Shown: positions 1 through 13,044, counted from the first letter of the stretch. The stretch is DNA of 64,000 nucleotides from Episyrphus balteatus (GCF_945859705.1 NC_079136.1:118795028-118859027), one strand, 5' to 3'. Numbers and translations are program-made. The notes: generated by a model not told the origin, from the sequence alone.

Positions 1-879
1 TATCAAGGAAAATAAATCTCGTCAGAAAGTCTGTGTGAACCACATAATAAACCCCTTTTTTTATATAAATTAACATAAACACGTTTTGTTATTATTATAA
101 TTAAATTTAACGCGCAAATCGTGAGGCTAATGTAGAATATATAATAATGGTACATGTTGTGAATATTTAATTAACAACAAATCAACAAGTATAGGAAATT
201 GCAAAAAAAAAATGAATGAAATGAACAACAAAGTGACGAATATTTAATGAGCAAATAAATGTAGATACTAATAGATTTATTTTATTTTAAAGAGTTCTAA
301 ATTTAAAGATTTGACATTAAAAGTATGACAAAGAGCAGGTGTTGCTTTTATTTAAATTATAAGACAGATGTGATGATAATTTCCTTAAAATAGTAAAAAA
401 AAAAAAAAATGGTAATTGTTGTAAATGGGTAATAGTGCGTCGTGACCTAATTATTTTTAAATCACTTTACATAAAAACATAACCTTGTTAAGCTTTGTAA
501 ACTCTGTTTGAGTCGAATTAAAATTTTTTCCTATGCGATAATATATGAGTAGTTTGAGAACTTTCTCAAAATGTAATTGGAAGCACGATTCATGTCATGT
601 AGTTAAACGACCGTGGATAATTAGTTATGTACTAAATTGGTTGTAAAAGTTTTATTATTTAATATTTCAGCTATTAAAGCTTTGGTAAGACCCGTTTGTT
701 ATGGTCTGTGATAAAAGTATTACTATGTAACTTAAAAAAATATATAGGTACTAAATTGTCTCTGCATTTTAGTTGATATACTTGGGAGTACTAAAATAAA
801 TAAAAAAAATGTTGCAGTGAAAATTGTCTGTTAATTGGTTGTCGAACTCTATTTTATAACAAACAGCTAGCTAAATAGA
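1..879. other. AT-rich stretch, no gene seen
   Basis: AT-rich DNA with A and T runs. No long reading frame, RNA gene or clear repeat was recognised. Confidence 0.6.
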
Positions 880-1095
880 CTTCTAGAGTACTAAAAAAAG
901 TATTCAAACGCAAAAAGACTGCAAGAGTACTAAAAAAGTGCTCAAATTAAAAGAGGCTTCTAGAGTACTAAAAATACTAAAATCTTAATAGATTTCTATA
1001 GTACTAAGAATTTATTCAAACGTAAATAAACTGCTAAGTACTAAAATAGTACTAAAAATACATATTTAAATGTCAATAAGCTTCTAGAGTGCTAC
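880..1095. repeat. Degenerate tandem repeat with AGTACTAAAA
   Basis: About four diverged copies of a unit of roughly 55-65 bp, each carrying a version of TTCTAGAGTACTAAAA followed by a TATTCAAACG-like block. Single AGTACTAAAA motifs recur further on, near 2320-2460. No coding potential was seen. Confidence 0.6.
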
Positions 1096-1130
1096 AAAAG
1101 AGTTAAAAATTAAATGGAGAAATTAACATT

Positions 1131-2215
1131 TTGGCAGCTTTGATCAGTTTTCAATTAAATATACGATGCGTTCAAATGAAAGTCCCTTAAGCCCGTATGA
1201 TACTTCTTTTTTTTACTTTTTTAATACGAAAAGTCAGACAGACAGAAAAAGACAACACGTTTTTTTCTTTACGAAACAGATACACTCGTGCACTCTCATG
1301 TCAATTTATAAAATAAACTACAAACAAAAGTCAATTAAAAATTAAACAAATATTTATTGCATTCTTTTTTTTTAATTTTGTACATACAAAACGCAAGAAT
1401 TTTTTTTTGTTTATAATATTCAAATCTACCACACACTGAATTAAACAAGAATTGTTTATTTTATACAAAAATTAAATATTTTATTCAAAATCAAATTAAA
1501 TATAAAAAAAACTTGAATTGATTTGTCAGCTATCCAGCTAGAAATGTCAGAAAATCTGAAAATTGGGTGAAAAAAATAAACTTACTTTGATTTTAATAAC
1601 ATTTTTAGTACCTACTTTTTTTTGTCACATTTTTGACTTTTTGCTAATATTGTTTACGCTCTCACTCTTCATATGAATTTGTATTCGAAATATTTTTTAT
1701 AGTTTTAAAAATAAGAAAAAAAAGAGGTATCATACGGGCATTCATTCTATTTAGTACATGTGTACTAAAATTACCTTTTTAGCTGAAATTTCTGAAAGAA
1801 ATGTTAATGTCACTTCTTAAATTGCAAAATATTACAGAAATAAGGATCAATAAAATTAAGCTTTCGAATTTAGCTTAGGTTTTTAAAAAGAATTAATAAA
1901 GAAAAAAATACGAATTAATAAAGAAAATACAAGAATGTACTAAAAGTTTTGGCAGCTTTAATCAGTTTTCGATTTAGATATACGATGCGTTCAAATGAAA
2001 GTCACTTATCAATTTTATTTTATTCTATTTAGTACATGTGTATTAAAATAATCCCTGAAAGAAATGATAATCTCACTTCTTAAATTGCAAAATATTACAG
2101 AAATAAAGATCAATACAATTTAGCTTTTGAATTAATAAAATATTTTTTAACAGTTTCGTTATTGGCATCAACAGAAATAACGTTCTTGAATATAAAATCA
2201 TAGAATTCAGCACAA
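1131..2215. repeat. 269-bp direct duplication, first copy interrupted
   Basis: The block starting TTTTGGCAGCTTT at about 1129 recurs at about 1947. The shared segments include ATACGATGCGTTCAAATGAA, then TCTATTTAGTACATGTGTA, then AAATTGCAAAATATTACAGA. The anchors are 818 bp apart. Removing the 549-bp inverted-repeat element at 1191-1739 leaves a 269-bp period. Copy two lacks that element and so shows the empty site. Confidence 0.8.
1191..1739. mobile_element. Inverted-repeat element (MITE), GCCCGTATGATAC ends
   Basis: The termini are inverted copies of GCCCGTATGATAC(T/C)TC followed by a T run. The 549-bp body is AT-rich with no reading frame. It interrupts the first copy of a direct duplication, and the second copy is uninterrupted. 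No clean target duplication is visible, so the superfamily is not assigned. Confidence 0.8.
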
Positions 2216-3750
2216 ATACATATTCTTAAAATGTAGTGAACTTGTACTAAAAATGTTAAGGATAGATGATGATTAAATACTTAAGTCGTGAATACAAAAA
2301 TGTATTGAAAAGTCTAAAAAAAGAAGAAATTTAGTACTAAAACACTATCAATTGAAGAGTTCTTAGTTTAAAGCTTTAAAATTAACCAATCCTTAATTTA
2401 TTTACTAAAAAAAAAAAATTATAATTAGAAATTTAGTACTAAAACAGTGCTAAAACAAAGTTTTAATCTACAAAACTCATCAATTCTTAATATATTGATG
2501 ACATATAGATACTTCAAATAAATCATTTAAAAATGTGACGAGAACACTTATAAGTTCAATAAATTCCAATACAAAAGTTGCATTGTAATGCACTAATGAC
2601 AAGTTTAATTACTCACACTTCATCAAATGAAAATTTTGTAATTAAGTATTTTTTTTGTTTCTGTTCGTTATTATTTTCACTTCGATGAACATAAAGCACT
2701 TAGTATTGTAATTTCATAATTATAGACATTTTTGTTTAGATAATAATTGAATTGCGTGTATTGTAATTTTTGACGTTACCTTAAAGATAAAAAAATACAA
2801 GAAAATTCAAACAAAGCACGCAAATATGATGTGTGGTCTAAAATAAACAAAAAAAAAAACTCTCCACTCCAAGTCTTTTGAAGCTTACAAAAAAAAATAT
2901 ATAAAAAGAATTTAAATGAAAATATCATAGCCCTGTGTAGGTGGACTCTGAAAATTGGCCTCCTAAAAGCACAATCATGCATGATATAATAATAATTCTT
3001 GTTTATGCATAGAAAAATATTGTGTCAATGCTTAAGAATGTGGAAAATCGTGATTCCGTGTTTTTTTTTTCTCAGTTTGAAAAGCTTAAAAGGTAGGTGG
3101 ACGGAGGTGGAAACTACGTCGACGACGACGATGCACGAAACAGCTGTCAGAGAGTATATTGCTATTTAAAGTTGATTGTGATTTATAAATAAGTTTTAGG
3201 TGATTAAGTGGGTTTAAGTTTGCGTTTTAGACAATTTAATCTGATTTATGATACTTTTTTTGTAGAAGCAAGACAATTTTCATGCAAATTATAATAAATT
3301 TAGTGACACCAAGTGTAAAGTGACATTATTGGCCTTTGCCCGTATTTCTATTTCCGACCTAATTTACCCTATAGAATTGTAGTTAAAAAGTAAACTTCGT
3401 TAATTAACACCAAAGGTAAATTACTCTGAATACCCTTTTGTCAAATAGTGTTACTATAGTGCAGTACACAAAAAAAGTTTTACCTAGAATTACAAAATCT
3501 TTACACAAGGGTTTTTTTTTCTACTTTATTTTTTTTTTTTGAGAGAGAATGTGATGGTTGAATGTAAAATAGGGTGCATTCAACTGACAGTTGGTCGTGA
3601 CTTGAGTGTTTAGTTTTTCTTTCCTTTTTTTTTCAGTTTTTGTTGTTTGTTTCAATTTCACTGGAAATTTTCACTTCATGGTCGACAGAAGGTCGAGAGC
3701 GAACTCAACTCAACAAGAGTCTTGATGATGATAGTGGGCAGAGTCATCAC
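2216..3750. other. AT-rich stretch, no gene seen
   Basis: No gene recognised. Scattered AGTACTAAAA motifs lie near 2330-2450. A GC-richer patch with a short GACGACGACG run lies near 3090-3150, without a reading frame. Confidence 0.55.
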
Positions 3751-4292
3751 CAGGGTTCGGACTTTACTTCGATCGAAGTAGATTTACTTCGATTTTGGGC
3801 AAAAAATAAAATCTACTTCCCTACTTCTCTTTTTCAGGATCTACTTCTATTTCTTAATTGAAAAATATTTTTCAAGTAATAAATTTAGAGAAAGGGATTT
3901 AACTTCAATTTTAAATCTGGTCGAGGCATTGAGAAATAAAGCTCAACTGATATCTCAAAAGATGAATGGGAGGCCAATTATTCTTTGAATTCAAGATAGA
4001 AATAAAGTTTGTCAAAGTAATTTTGACTGATTTTGAAGAATTCCGGATCAAAAATTTGTTAGATTATGCTGAATTAACCGTTTTACCCTTAAGCAATGTT
4101 ACATCTTTTGGAAAAGATCATAATAAAAAAGTAAAGAAAAATTATTTTGTTGAAAAATAATTTTTTTTGAATAAATTTTTGGAAATAAATATTCTGAAAG
4201 TTTAGTGTTGAAATCTACTTCCGAAATTTTGGATCTACTTCACTTTTTTTTCAAATTTGCTTCGAAATTTTGAAACTGAAGTCCGAACCCTG
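3751..4292. mobile_element. Non-autonomous hAT element, 8-bp duplication GTCATCAC
   Basis: The left end is CAGGGTTCGGACTT and the right end is its inverse, AAGTCCGAACCCTG. Both flanks carry the same 8 bp, GTCATCAC (3743-3750 and 4293-4300). An 8-bp duplication with CAGGG...CCCTG ends is diagnostic of the hAT superfamily. The interior repeats a CTACTTC motif near both ends (GATCTACTTC at 3838 and 4232), typical of subterminal transposase sites. It encodes no transposase, so it would need one supplied in trans. Confidence 0.93.
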
Positions 4293-4300
4293 GTCATCAC

Positions 4301-6808
4301 TGTTTTTGTTTGTTGATTGACAGCGTCGTCCATGCTAGGCTCTGGTGTTGCTGTGTTTAAAGTGTTGTGGCGACAAAGAAAAAACACCACCACCATTCAC
4401 AACGATAACAATTATTGTTGTTACACAACAGCTTAATGCAGAATTAATAAGAAATAAGGAAGAAATATAAACGACTCAAGAATAACTAATTATGAAGAAG
4501 AAAAACCAAGAATATTGTGGTGTTATAAATTGTAAAGAATAGACTGTGAAATAACGTTGCAATTTTGTACCTACCATTAAAATGCAATAAATCCTTAAAT
4601 TAGAAATTGTTCGTTTGGAAATGGTTTTTTTTTTTTCTAACCGATTTAAAACTTTTTTTAAATCCATTAAACAATCATTTGATTTAACATGAATTCACAA
4701 CACTTATTTGGCTTATTTCCATCGGAAAGCTTAGAACTCATTTCCAATCGACTTGCAACTAATTTACAATGTATTTGATTATCCTTTGCAATCTCAATTG
4801 AGATAAAGATTCGATTTTGATTCTAATGTAACTTTTGATTTTTAGTTTTAAGCTTAAGAATGCAAAATGAAAAAGTATGTTCAACTGATTTGAGACTAGT
4901 TCACAACCGAATTGAAATTTATATGCAACTAAAATAAAATGGCTTTGAACTTATTGAAAACCGATTGTAAACTTGATTTTGAGTACGTCACTGAATTTGT
5001 GAATATATTCGTTCTGAAGTTTAGATCTGTCGAGTGCCATTTCGGTTCTAAGAAGGGAATGATTTGAAAGAATGTATACTTTTTAAACAAATACAACTTT
5101 TTGTCTCAAACTATAAATATGCTTATTGCATAATTTTTTTGGATTTCGGAAAGAACAGATGGAACATTGCTTATTCAGAGTAGCAAAGTGGTTTTTTTTG
5201 GTTGAGAAATATTTTATGTTTATTGAAATTGTTGACATTTCTTCTCATCATACAAACGACTAGGTTCTTGTTAAAAAATTAGGGAAGAAGTATGAATGTT
5301 TTGATTAAGTTAACAGTTTACTTTTTTTGTATCAATTTTCGTCTCGTCTATGAATATCTTCAGAACACAACAAAACAGTTGAGACAATACAAGATCCTAG
5401 GCCTATTGTGTTGGCAATTTGCTGCAACTTCAGTATTTAATATTTTTCTTCACAATAAGTTTACTGTCTTAAAATTAAATCTACTTAACTGGTAAATTTT
5501 TGAGTTTTGTTATTAAATACGTGCATTCACATGCTTCTTTAAATTCGACACCTTTTTTCCAAAACTTAAACTTGAGCATTATAATAAATTGTCATCTGAT
5601 TTGTTCATTATTTTTTTTTTATACGAGTATTTGTACCCAGTAAACATCTTATTATTTTTTTTTCTGCTGAAATTTACTAGAAAACAATTCTTCACAGTGG
5701 TTGATTTCCAGTAAACTACAAAGTAACATGGTTTTTTCAAAGCTCTATCCTTCCCTGTTATGAAAATCCCTGTGATAAATTATTTTCCTTTGATGAACTG
5801 TTAATATTATTTAATTTAATTTAATTTAATTGTTTAATACATATTTCCCATCAGTTCTTAAGATTAATCCTGGATCTTTGAAAAATTCGTGTAGTTTCAA
5901 CACAGCTTATCATAGGAAAAGTAACATGGACATGGACATGGACATCAAAAGACAGGGAACATTTTATCAAGAGAAATGATGTACAATAGAAAAAAATACA
6001 AACAACAACCCTTAAAAGCGTCCCACAGTGGTAAAAATGCTCCATCTAGGTGGACATTTGGTTGAAATTTGAAGTCAATTAAAAGACAAACTGGACTTTA
6101 CACAGTTATAAGGAATGATTGACAACTATGAAACCACCCAATTTGATTCATTTGAGGCAATTTCTCTAGTTAAACAGAGCAGTCGTTTCAGAGCAACAGA
6201 TGATTCCAGGACTTTGTACATAAGGCATAATTTTTTAAGATAACGTGTTTTAGCTCTGTTTGTTTTCAACCGAGTTAATTTGTTTTGAAAATTGTCAAGA
6301 GTTGTCAGCACTATATGTGATTATGCAATACAAAGATTGTTTTGTAAACAATGCCTAATAAACAGTGGAGACCCATTTGATAGAATTAAGCGTCTAAACA
6401 ATTTTTTGAAGTTCTGCAACTTTTTTTGCCCACCTGTGCCCATCTTCCGGTTTTCGTTGTCCGGACGAGTAATTCATAGAGATTTCACACTGGTAATATT
6501 TGTAGCCATACATTGAATGATTTAATTAAAATCTTTGGGAAAAACCGCTCAAGAATAGGATTCTGATGTCCACAACTATGTGAGTGAACAGATTATTTTA
6601 AAAGCTTTTTATACCTAATGAGAACTTTTACTGCATTCCGTTAATGCACTTATAAAGAAAATTAGGTATGAAATGGATTATAAGCCATTTGAGCCCAAAG
6701 AATTAATAAAAAAAAATTCAGATTCGCTTTATGCTATGTTTCCCCATGAGTGTGATCTAAATTTTAGTGACACAAGTAACGACCCATGAGCCCAATTTGA
6801 ATTTGGTA
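4301..6808. other. AT-rich stretch, no gene seen
   Basis: No supported gene. Minor features are a GC-richer patch at 4310-4360, a (TTTAA)n run at about 5812-5832, and three GACATG copies at about 5928-5945. Reading frames here are short and low in complexity. Confidence 0.55.
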
Positions 6809-7211
6809 CACTGAAGGAAAAACCGCAACGTTTAATGTAATAGGTATGGTCAACGTTGATTAAATGTTTAATAAACTAATATGAAATATCTTTAAATTAG
6901 AATTGAAACAACGTTTGCTTTTTTTTAATTTTTGTCGGACTTTAGCTTTTGTTGGATTTTATCACCCTTATTTCCAACAGTGAGATAGCAAGCTGGTAAA
7001 GCATTAGCCCAGTGATCCCAGTGGCTGCCAATTTTGTCTTTTTTTATTTAAATATAGAAGTTTTTTTTTCAAAGTTGAAACAACTTTAATTAAAGGATGT
7101 CTTATAACAGCAAACCACTTTAAACTAACGATATTCTACTTTGATTTAAAAATAAAAATAGTTGAATCAACGTGGTTTTCGTTGATTTGAAGTTCTTTTT
7201 TTCCCTCAGTG
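6809..7211. mobile_element. CACTGA-ended MITE
   Basis: The left end is CACTGAAGGAAAAA and the right end inverts to CACTGAGGGAAAAAAA. The interior is about 400 bp, with several GTTGA/CAACG motifs and no reading frame. The ends resemble those of the larger composite element at 13785-20114. No target duplication is clear, so the superfamily is open. Confidence 0.7.
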
Positions 7212-7448
7212 TGTATAACTTAATTTTTCTCAAATCACTATTGTTTTCAAGCATTCAAAATGTGTTAAAAAACAACGATTTTGACTTGACTTCGACATTG
7301 AAAAAACTATAGATTCGTCAATTTTGAACCAATTTTAGGATTTATTTTCTATTTAATAAAGGTATATGTATATATCTTTTCAATGATGTATCAAACTTCA
7401 AATGTCGTTTTGGTTAGAAAACATTTAGTCTTTAAGAACTTTAATATC

Positions 7449-7680
7449 AAAAAAAACAAAACCGACTTCCATGATTCAAAACGGGGTTTTATGGTTTTTC
7501 TAATAGTTCCTATTGCTTAAACTGAACAAAATTGAAATGGGACCACACTGCAGACACTAGCTTTCCAATACAAAAAGAATTATCAAAATTGATGCACTCT
7601 GTCCAAAGTTATGCCGTAACAAACATAAAAAAAATACAGACGAATTGAATACCTCCTCCTTTTTGGAAGTCGGTAAAAAA
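7449..7680. mobile_element. Short MITE with ACCGACTTCC ends
   Basis: ACCGACTTCC near the left end (7461) is mirrored by GGAAGTCGGT near the right end (7665), each bordered by an A run. The body is about 230 bp. The terminus type is common among small insect repeats; the exact family was not identified. Confidence 0.65.
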
Positions 7681-8735
7681 TGATCGATTCTCACTTTTTT
7701 TATCTTTGACATCGATTTTAAGCAAATTCATGAATAACATTTTATGAATAATGATAAAAATTTAAATCCAGTTGGGGTTGGATTGTGTTCACAATCGTGT
7801 GAGAAATCAATTAAAATTAAGTGGAAGCTGAAATCCGATTGAAATTGATTTTTCGATCAATTTTGTTATTTTTTTTCGAAAACTATTCGAAATCATCGGC
7901 TGAAATCAAAGCAGATGCTAAGTAAATGAATTTACTAAAAGCAATAATTTTTTTTTGGTTATAACTTCGAAAATAAATAAAATCAATAAGATAATTTTCA
8001 AACACCTGTTTCAATTTTGTTTCGAGTAAAACCGAAATGTAGAAACTAGCTGATAATCTGCACAAAATAATCCTCTAGAGCTAGTAAGAAGATAATTTAC
8101 AATTTTAATGCAGTTTATGAGTAATGTCCACCTAAAAAGTCCTTTTTTACCAGTGTGGCGTCCCTTCCTAAAGGATAATTCAAATAAATTGAACTCAATT
8201 TTTTTTTTTTTTCAAATTAACTTCTTTGTGGGCTGTCCATGATGAGTTGTCCTATGATGAGTTGTCCAATGATGATATTTGTTGTGATGTTATGTTAATT
8301 TGATCCGGTTAATTCTTTTATTTTGTATTGATTTTGTAGAAGAATTAGCATCTATTTTGATTAGATATTCTAACTTTAAAATGATAATTTCTTTTCATGG
8401 GTGTACAAATGATCAAGTAGGTAATTCACAGACAAGGCTTCTTGATCGGGTTTTTAGCCAGTTGGGATCTCCATAATTTATTGGTTTTTCAGAATTGGAA
8501 TGATTCTAAATATGACAAGTTTTTGAAAATATTCACATAGTTGACGGACAAACGTTTAAGTCCAAGTGTTCAGTACACCTATCTCAGTGAATTTTTTCAT
8601 TAACGGTAGGTTAAGCGAGTTAGTTTTTCCCTACTTTACCCTATTAGTTTTTCGATGAGCAACACAGTAGGTATGTTGAAACACGGTGTGACTTTCGGTG
8701 AATTTCAAGAATTCTTAACATCTTAATTTAAAAGC
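7681..8735. other. AT-rich stretch, no gene seen
   Basis: No gene recognised. A short duplicated phrase, ATGATGAGTTGTCC, occurs near 8240 and 8256. Confidence 0.5.
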
Positions 8736-8835
8736 ATAATTTATTACATTATTCCCAAAAAAAAAGTGTGGGCCGAGAATAGACTCATGGGGAACACCAT
8801 TTTTATATTGTTTGTAGCGGTTTTTCTTCTACATT
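8736..8835 (-). pseudogene. Decayed LINE reverse transcriptase scrap
   Basis: The minus strand reads NGVPHESILGPHFF, a corrupted form of the GVPQGSILGPLLF motif found in Jockey/CR1-like non-LTR reverse transcriptases. The frame runs only about 30 codons and has Q-to-H and other changes. No YADD box was found beside it. It is a dead remnant, and its limits are uncertain. Confidence 0.65.
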
Positions 8836-10084
8836 ATTACAGTTAAAGAAAACCATTATTGCAAGCTTTAGAAAAAGTATCTATTGGATTTGTTTATTGA
8901 GAAGCAATCTTGATGTTGAGGTCTGAAGTTTCTAAAAGTCAAAATTTAAGTAGATACTTAAAATCCTTTTGTGGTTAGTCTAATTAAGGTAGGTATCAAC
9001 TTATGCAATTTAATTTATAATCTAAAACAATTCCATTATAAATGCGATCAAATAACTATTCAGGTGCATCAAATAAATCAATTATTACAATTGTTCCAAC
9101 TTGTTTTGTGTTCAAATCTCAAACCCACACTCGCACTCTTTTTCAATTGGAATGTTTTCCTTTTAAAGAATTTCTAGATCATTTTCAAGTACAAAACAAA
9201 ATTTAATCAATTTTCATTTTAATCTTATTTTGCGCTTTTATATACAAAAATTTTGCATCTATCCGTATCCGTATCTATTGAATATTCTCAAAGGAGGGTG
9301 CATCATCATCATCATATCAACTCACATTGAGTAGATTAAACTTTGAATGTCATGTAAATGAAGTCATCATACATGGATGAATGTCGGTTCGGTCGTCATA
9401 AAGTCGTGTGCGTTTATAGATAGATTCTGACCTCTACAAGTAATTTTTGCTTGTTTAAAAAAAAAAAAAAGAGTCTGTTCCGTCTCGTCGTCATTGTGTA
9501 GTCTTCGTCATTTACTTTTTTTTCTGTTCATTTCATTAGTTAGCCGCTAAAAGGGAGAAAACGAATTATAAAAAAGAGGGGCTGCACTTGATTCGTTACG
9601 CATGCAAGTGAGTGTACATTTAATGGGGTTGATCACATTTAAAATTGAGGTATATTTAGCTTTTTTGTTGTATACTTTATTTTCTTATGTTTGAGTTGTT
9701 ATAGTTACTCCATGGGGTATAATTTGGGGGATAAGCAGGTTTTGTGTTAGTCATTTATGCATACATATATAAACCACCCCGGATACTGTGCAGTGACATT
9801 TACAAAATATATTATGGTTAGCTTAGGAAAGTGTGGGGAGAGAAAAAGCGTTTCGTTGGGAATGACAAATATTCTTGACCGAGACATTAATTTACTACAA
9901 AGAGGAGTTTGTTTTTGTTGTTTTTTTATTTAACTAAATGTATAACCAGTAAATCTAGAAAAAAAAGTAAAAGATTTTTTTTTTTTAAACAAAGGAAATT
10001 TGAATAGCTTTCATACAAACTTTAAAAAGTTGAGAGATTATGTTCTTAGAACATTGTTCGTATTTTTTTCTTCACTTACTTGTT
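8836..10084. other. AT-rich stretch, no gene seen
   Basis: Mostly unique-looking sequence with a (CAT)n run near 9301 and GC-richer patches near 9270-9420 and 9480-9620. This could be intron or regulatory DNA, but no specific element can be supported. Confidence 0.5.
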
Positions 10085-10870
10085 AAAAAAAATTCGGTAA
10101 TTTTCGCTTATTTTTTAAATTTCGCTAACTTCATGCCAGCTTAGCGAAACACATTATAATAAAAAAGCTTTTTTTTTTTTGGAAATTTCATGTCAACTCA
10201 GGGAAACCCATTTAAGTTGATTTTCGCATATTTTTTTAATTTCGCTAGCTTTATGTCAACTAAGCGAAATCGAAAAAAATTATTTTCGGTTTTTTATAAA
10301 ATTTCTCTAACTTCATGTCAACTTGGTTATACACTTATTTTTGAAGTTTCGTTCACTTCATGTCAATTAAGCGATTTACAAGAAAAAAACGTTAATTTTC
10401 GCTGATTTTTTTTTTTAATTCAAGTCAACATAGCAAAAATTATAAAAATTTTGAGTTTCGCTTAGATTTGAAATTTAGATAAAATTCATGTCAACTCAGG
10501 GAAACACAATATAAAGTTGATTTTCGCTTATTTTTGAAATTTCACTAAATTCATGTCAACTTAGCGAAACTAAAAAAAATGATTTTCGTTTATTTTGGAA
10601 ATTTCATGTTGTCTGTGGAAAACACAATAAAGTTGATTTTCACTTATTTTATGTCAACTTAGCGAAACAAAAAAAATCATTTTCGCTGAGTTTTGAAATT
10701 TCGCTAACATCATGTTATCTTAGCAAAACACATAAAAAAAGTTCATTTTCGCTTATTTTTGAAATTTTGATAAATTTCATGTGAACTTAGCGAAAAACAA
10801 TAAAGTTGATTTTCGCTTATTTGAAATTTCGCTCAATTCCATCAAAACTTAGCGATACACCAAAAAAAAA
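10085..10870. repeat. Degenerate tandem array, TTTCGCT ... TCATGTCAACTTAGCGAAA
   Basis: Roughly ten imperfect units of about 55-90 bp. Each has TTTCGCTAA(C/A)TTCATGTCAACTTAGCGAAA-like segments separated by an A-rich stretch and TTGATTTTCGCTTATTTT. TTTCGCT and AGCGAAA are mutual inverses, so each unit can form a small hairpin. Copies are clearly diverged. The 71-residue frame inside has no domain and is a by-product of the repeat. Confidence 0.85.
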
Positions 10871-12430
10871 GTAGGTAACTCAACTTTCATCTTCACAAAT
10901 GTTTGCCACCATTTAGTGGTGTTAGCTTCTGTTTTTGATCTTCAACTCAGCGTCTTCTTCATACACAATTTTATAGAAGGAAGATTCTATCTGATTTAGA
11001 GATTAACACAAAAAGCAATGACTCAAAAATTTGCATTCACTTGCAAAAAAAACCAAGTACACGTATAATTCGCTTTCAATACCACCAATTCACTTTGATC
11101 ATTGCCGCAAGGCTTGGTGTAGGTTTATGCAAAAAAGTTAACCATTTCATAATAAAAATATATTTCAAGATAAAAATCCATCTAACGACATTATAAATGT
11201 CAAATATACAACAAATTAGAGATGCACATTAGAGATAACCTCATGGTTATTGCCTCACCTGCGCTACCGGGAAGGTACCTACAATAAGCTACCATGACTT
11301 TCACGTGAAGCCAATTTGTGAAAAGTTGACTTTTAGATACCAGCATGACAATAGACAATAAGACAACAACTGTTTATTCAAATACAAATTATATAATCTT
11401 GAAGGTCATTTGAATCAAACTACATCTTAACTTTATCATCTTTTGGTCTTGAGTGGGAGCTAATAAGAGTTGTTTGATTTTTGAGTTAGAAACATTTGAT
11501 GGTGCTAAAATTCTATATGGCTTGTTAAATGAATCAGCGTCGCTGAATACGGTCTGGGCAAATACAGCCTAAGTGGCTTAACCCTTTTATGGACTATACG
11601 CGACGAATCAGAGATTTTGTATGGTTTTAAATTTTTGTCAGACTCTCAAATCCGCACGATTGATCTTGCGCCTGTCGCACTTGATCTGAAATACATGAGA
11701 TTTTACTTTTTGACGTTAGATTTGCCCGTTTGATGCTCTGAATGAATGAATGCCTGTGGAGTGGATGGATGGATGCCCGCGCGCAATTCCATATACGACG
11801 TGAAGTTAGCTTCATTTGAAACATGGCTAATTCTGAATCAAATGTCACTTTGTGTTGGGGGAGATTGAGACTTGTTTGATTTGTTTTTTTTTTTTTTTCT
11901 TAATCTTATAGAGTTGTTTTAAGCTGGTGACTTTAGTTTGGCGGCGGGAAAAGCGCACTTAAGTGAGTTTGTTTGATTAAATTTTTTATGCGGCAAACAC
12001 AATATTTTTTTCTTCTTTTTTTAACGTTTTTATTTTTTTTTTTTAATATACCTGATGCATATAAGCGAAATGTGGTTAAGGCCTTAATAGTAGGTAATTA
12101 CCAGAGTCGTTGTCATTTTCGTCGTCGTTGTTGTCGTCGTTTATAATGAAGGTGCATAGGTGGCTTGTTGTTTAATGACTTCGAACAGAGTTTGTATATC
12201 TACTTAATTTTGTTAATTTGTTGTAGTTTTTTTTTTTTTTTTGTTCGGTTGTATATATTTATTAAGTTTAAAGTTATGTAAAATGCATTTTAAATTAAAT
12301 GCGCGTGGTAGCGGTTATGTAAGTAATAACAAATTAATGCAACAAGATGTTGTAAAATACGCTTTGTTGAGCATTTTGTATCATGTTTTTTTTTTTTTTT
12401 AGTCGTGTTTACTTTTTAAGCTCAGATGTG
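10871..12430. other. Mostly unique stretch with a GC-richer patch, no gene assigned
   Basis: The part at 11530-11840 is richer in GC than its surroundings and holds a short GGAT repeat. A minus-strand frame of 73 codons lies there, but its sequence fits no family I know and it has no splice or start support. TCGTCGT repeats lie at 12118-12142. Confidence 0.45.
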
Positions 12431-12559
12431 ACTTGGGTCCGAGGAGAATTGTTTTTCTCTATATAGAATGCGGCGGGGGGAGCGGGAATTGTAGCGATTT
12501 AATTCAACGAATCTTTACCTTAATTTTGATTTTAAGCTTGAACTTTGACAATTGTTGTA

Positions 12560-12773
12560 GATATAGGAAAAGAAAAACAAAGATATTGTTTTTATCAGTT
12601 TTTGAAGTGATGAAACCATGGATAGAGTCATACTTTGAAGATAGATCATTCCTAGATCATATGAGGTAAAATGTCGGTGTACCTCAAGGTAACAAATTTG
12701 ATCCATTTTTATTAATTTTTGCTATAAATAACATAATATCGGTCATTCAAGTCAAATTGTACGGATAGAGCTG
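12560..12773 (+). pseudogene. Jockey/CR1-like reverse transcriptase fragment (LINE copy A)
   Basis: The frame reads WIESYFEDRSF, then a stop, then in another frame NVGVPQGNKFDPFLLIFAINNI and KLYG. This matches the WI.SYL.NR ... GVPQGS.L.PLLF..YINDI ... KLYADD series of Jockey/CR1-type polymerases. At least one frame break and the loss of the ADD residues show it is dead. It shares its downstream tail (12890-13040) with the fragment at 22480-24190, so both are copies of one family. Confidence 0.8.
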
Positions 12774-13044
12774 AGGCTGCTATTGCGATAGCTGCTTTCA
12801 ATAAATGTTCTCGGCTCTTTAAAATTTCACTGCTTTTTTGTGATCATTTTGTTCTTCATGTCTTATGATTTCATTAACGATAAAAAAAAGCAAAGATGTA
12901 GAGAAAAATTTAACATGATGATGACGAAACAGAAAAGTTCTATTTGAATCACCATTATTTCAGTGCAGGCATTCAAGTAAAGTTATTTCTTATTAATAAA
13001 TCAAAAATGCTTTTTATTTATTCTTATTCCATATTTGTAATTAT

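Noticed and set aside
6984..7030. tRNA-like stretch AAGCTGGTAAAGCATTAGCCC in a MITE
   Set aside because: No B box, no acceptor stem and no cloverleaf could be traced.
11627..11848. 73-codon minus-strand frame in a GC-richer patch
   Set aside because: No recognisable family or flanking splice sites; kept only as a note on composition.
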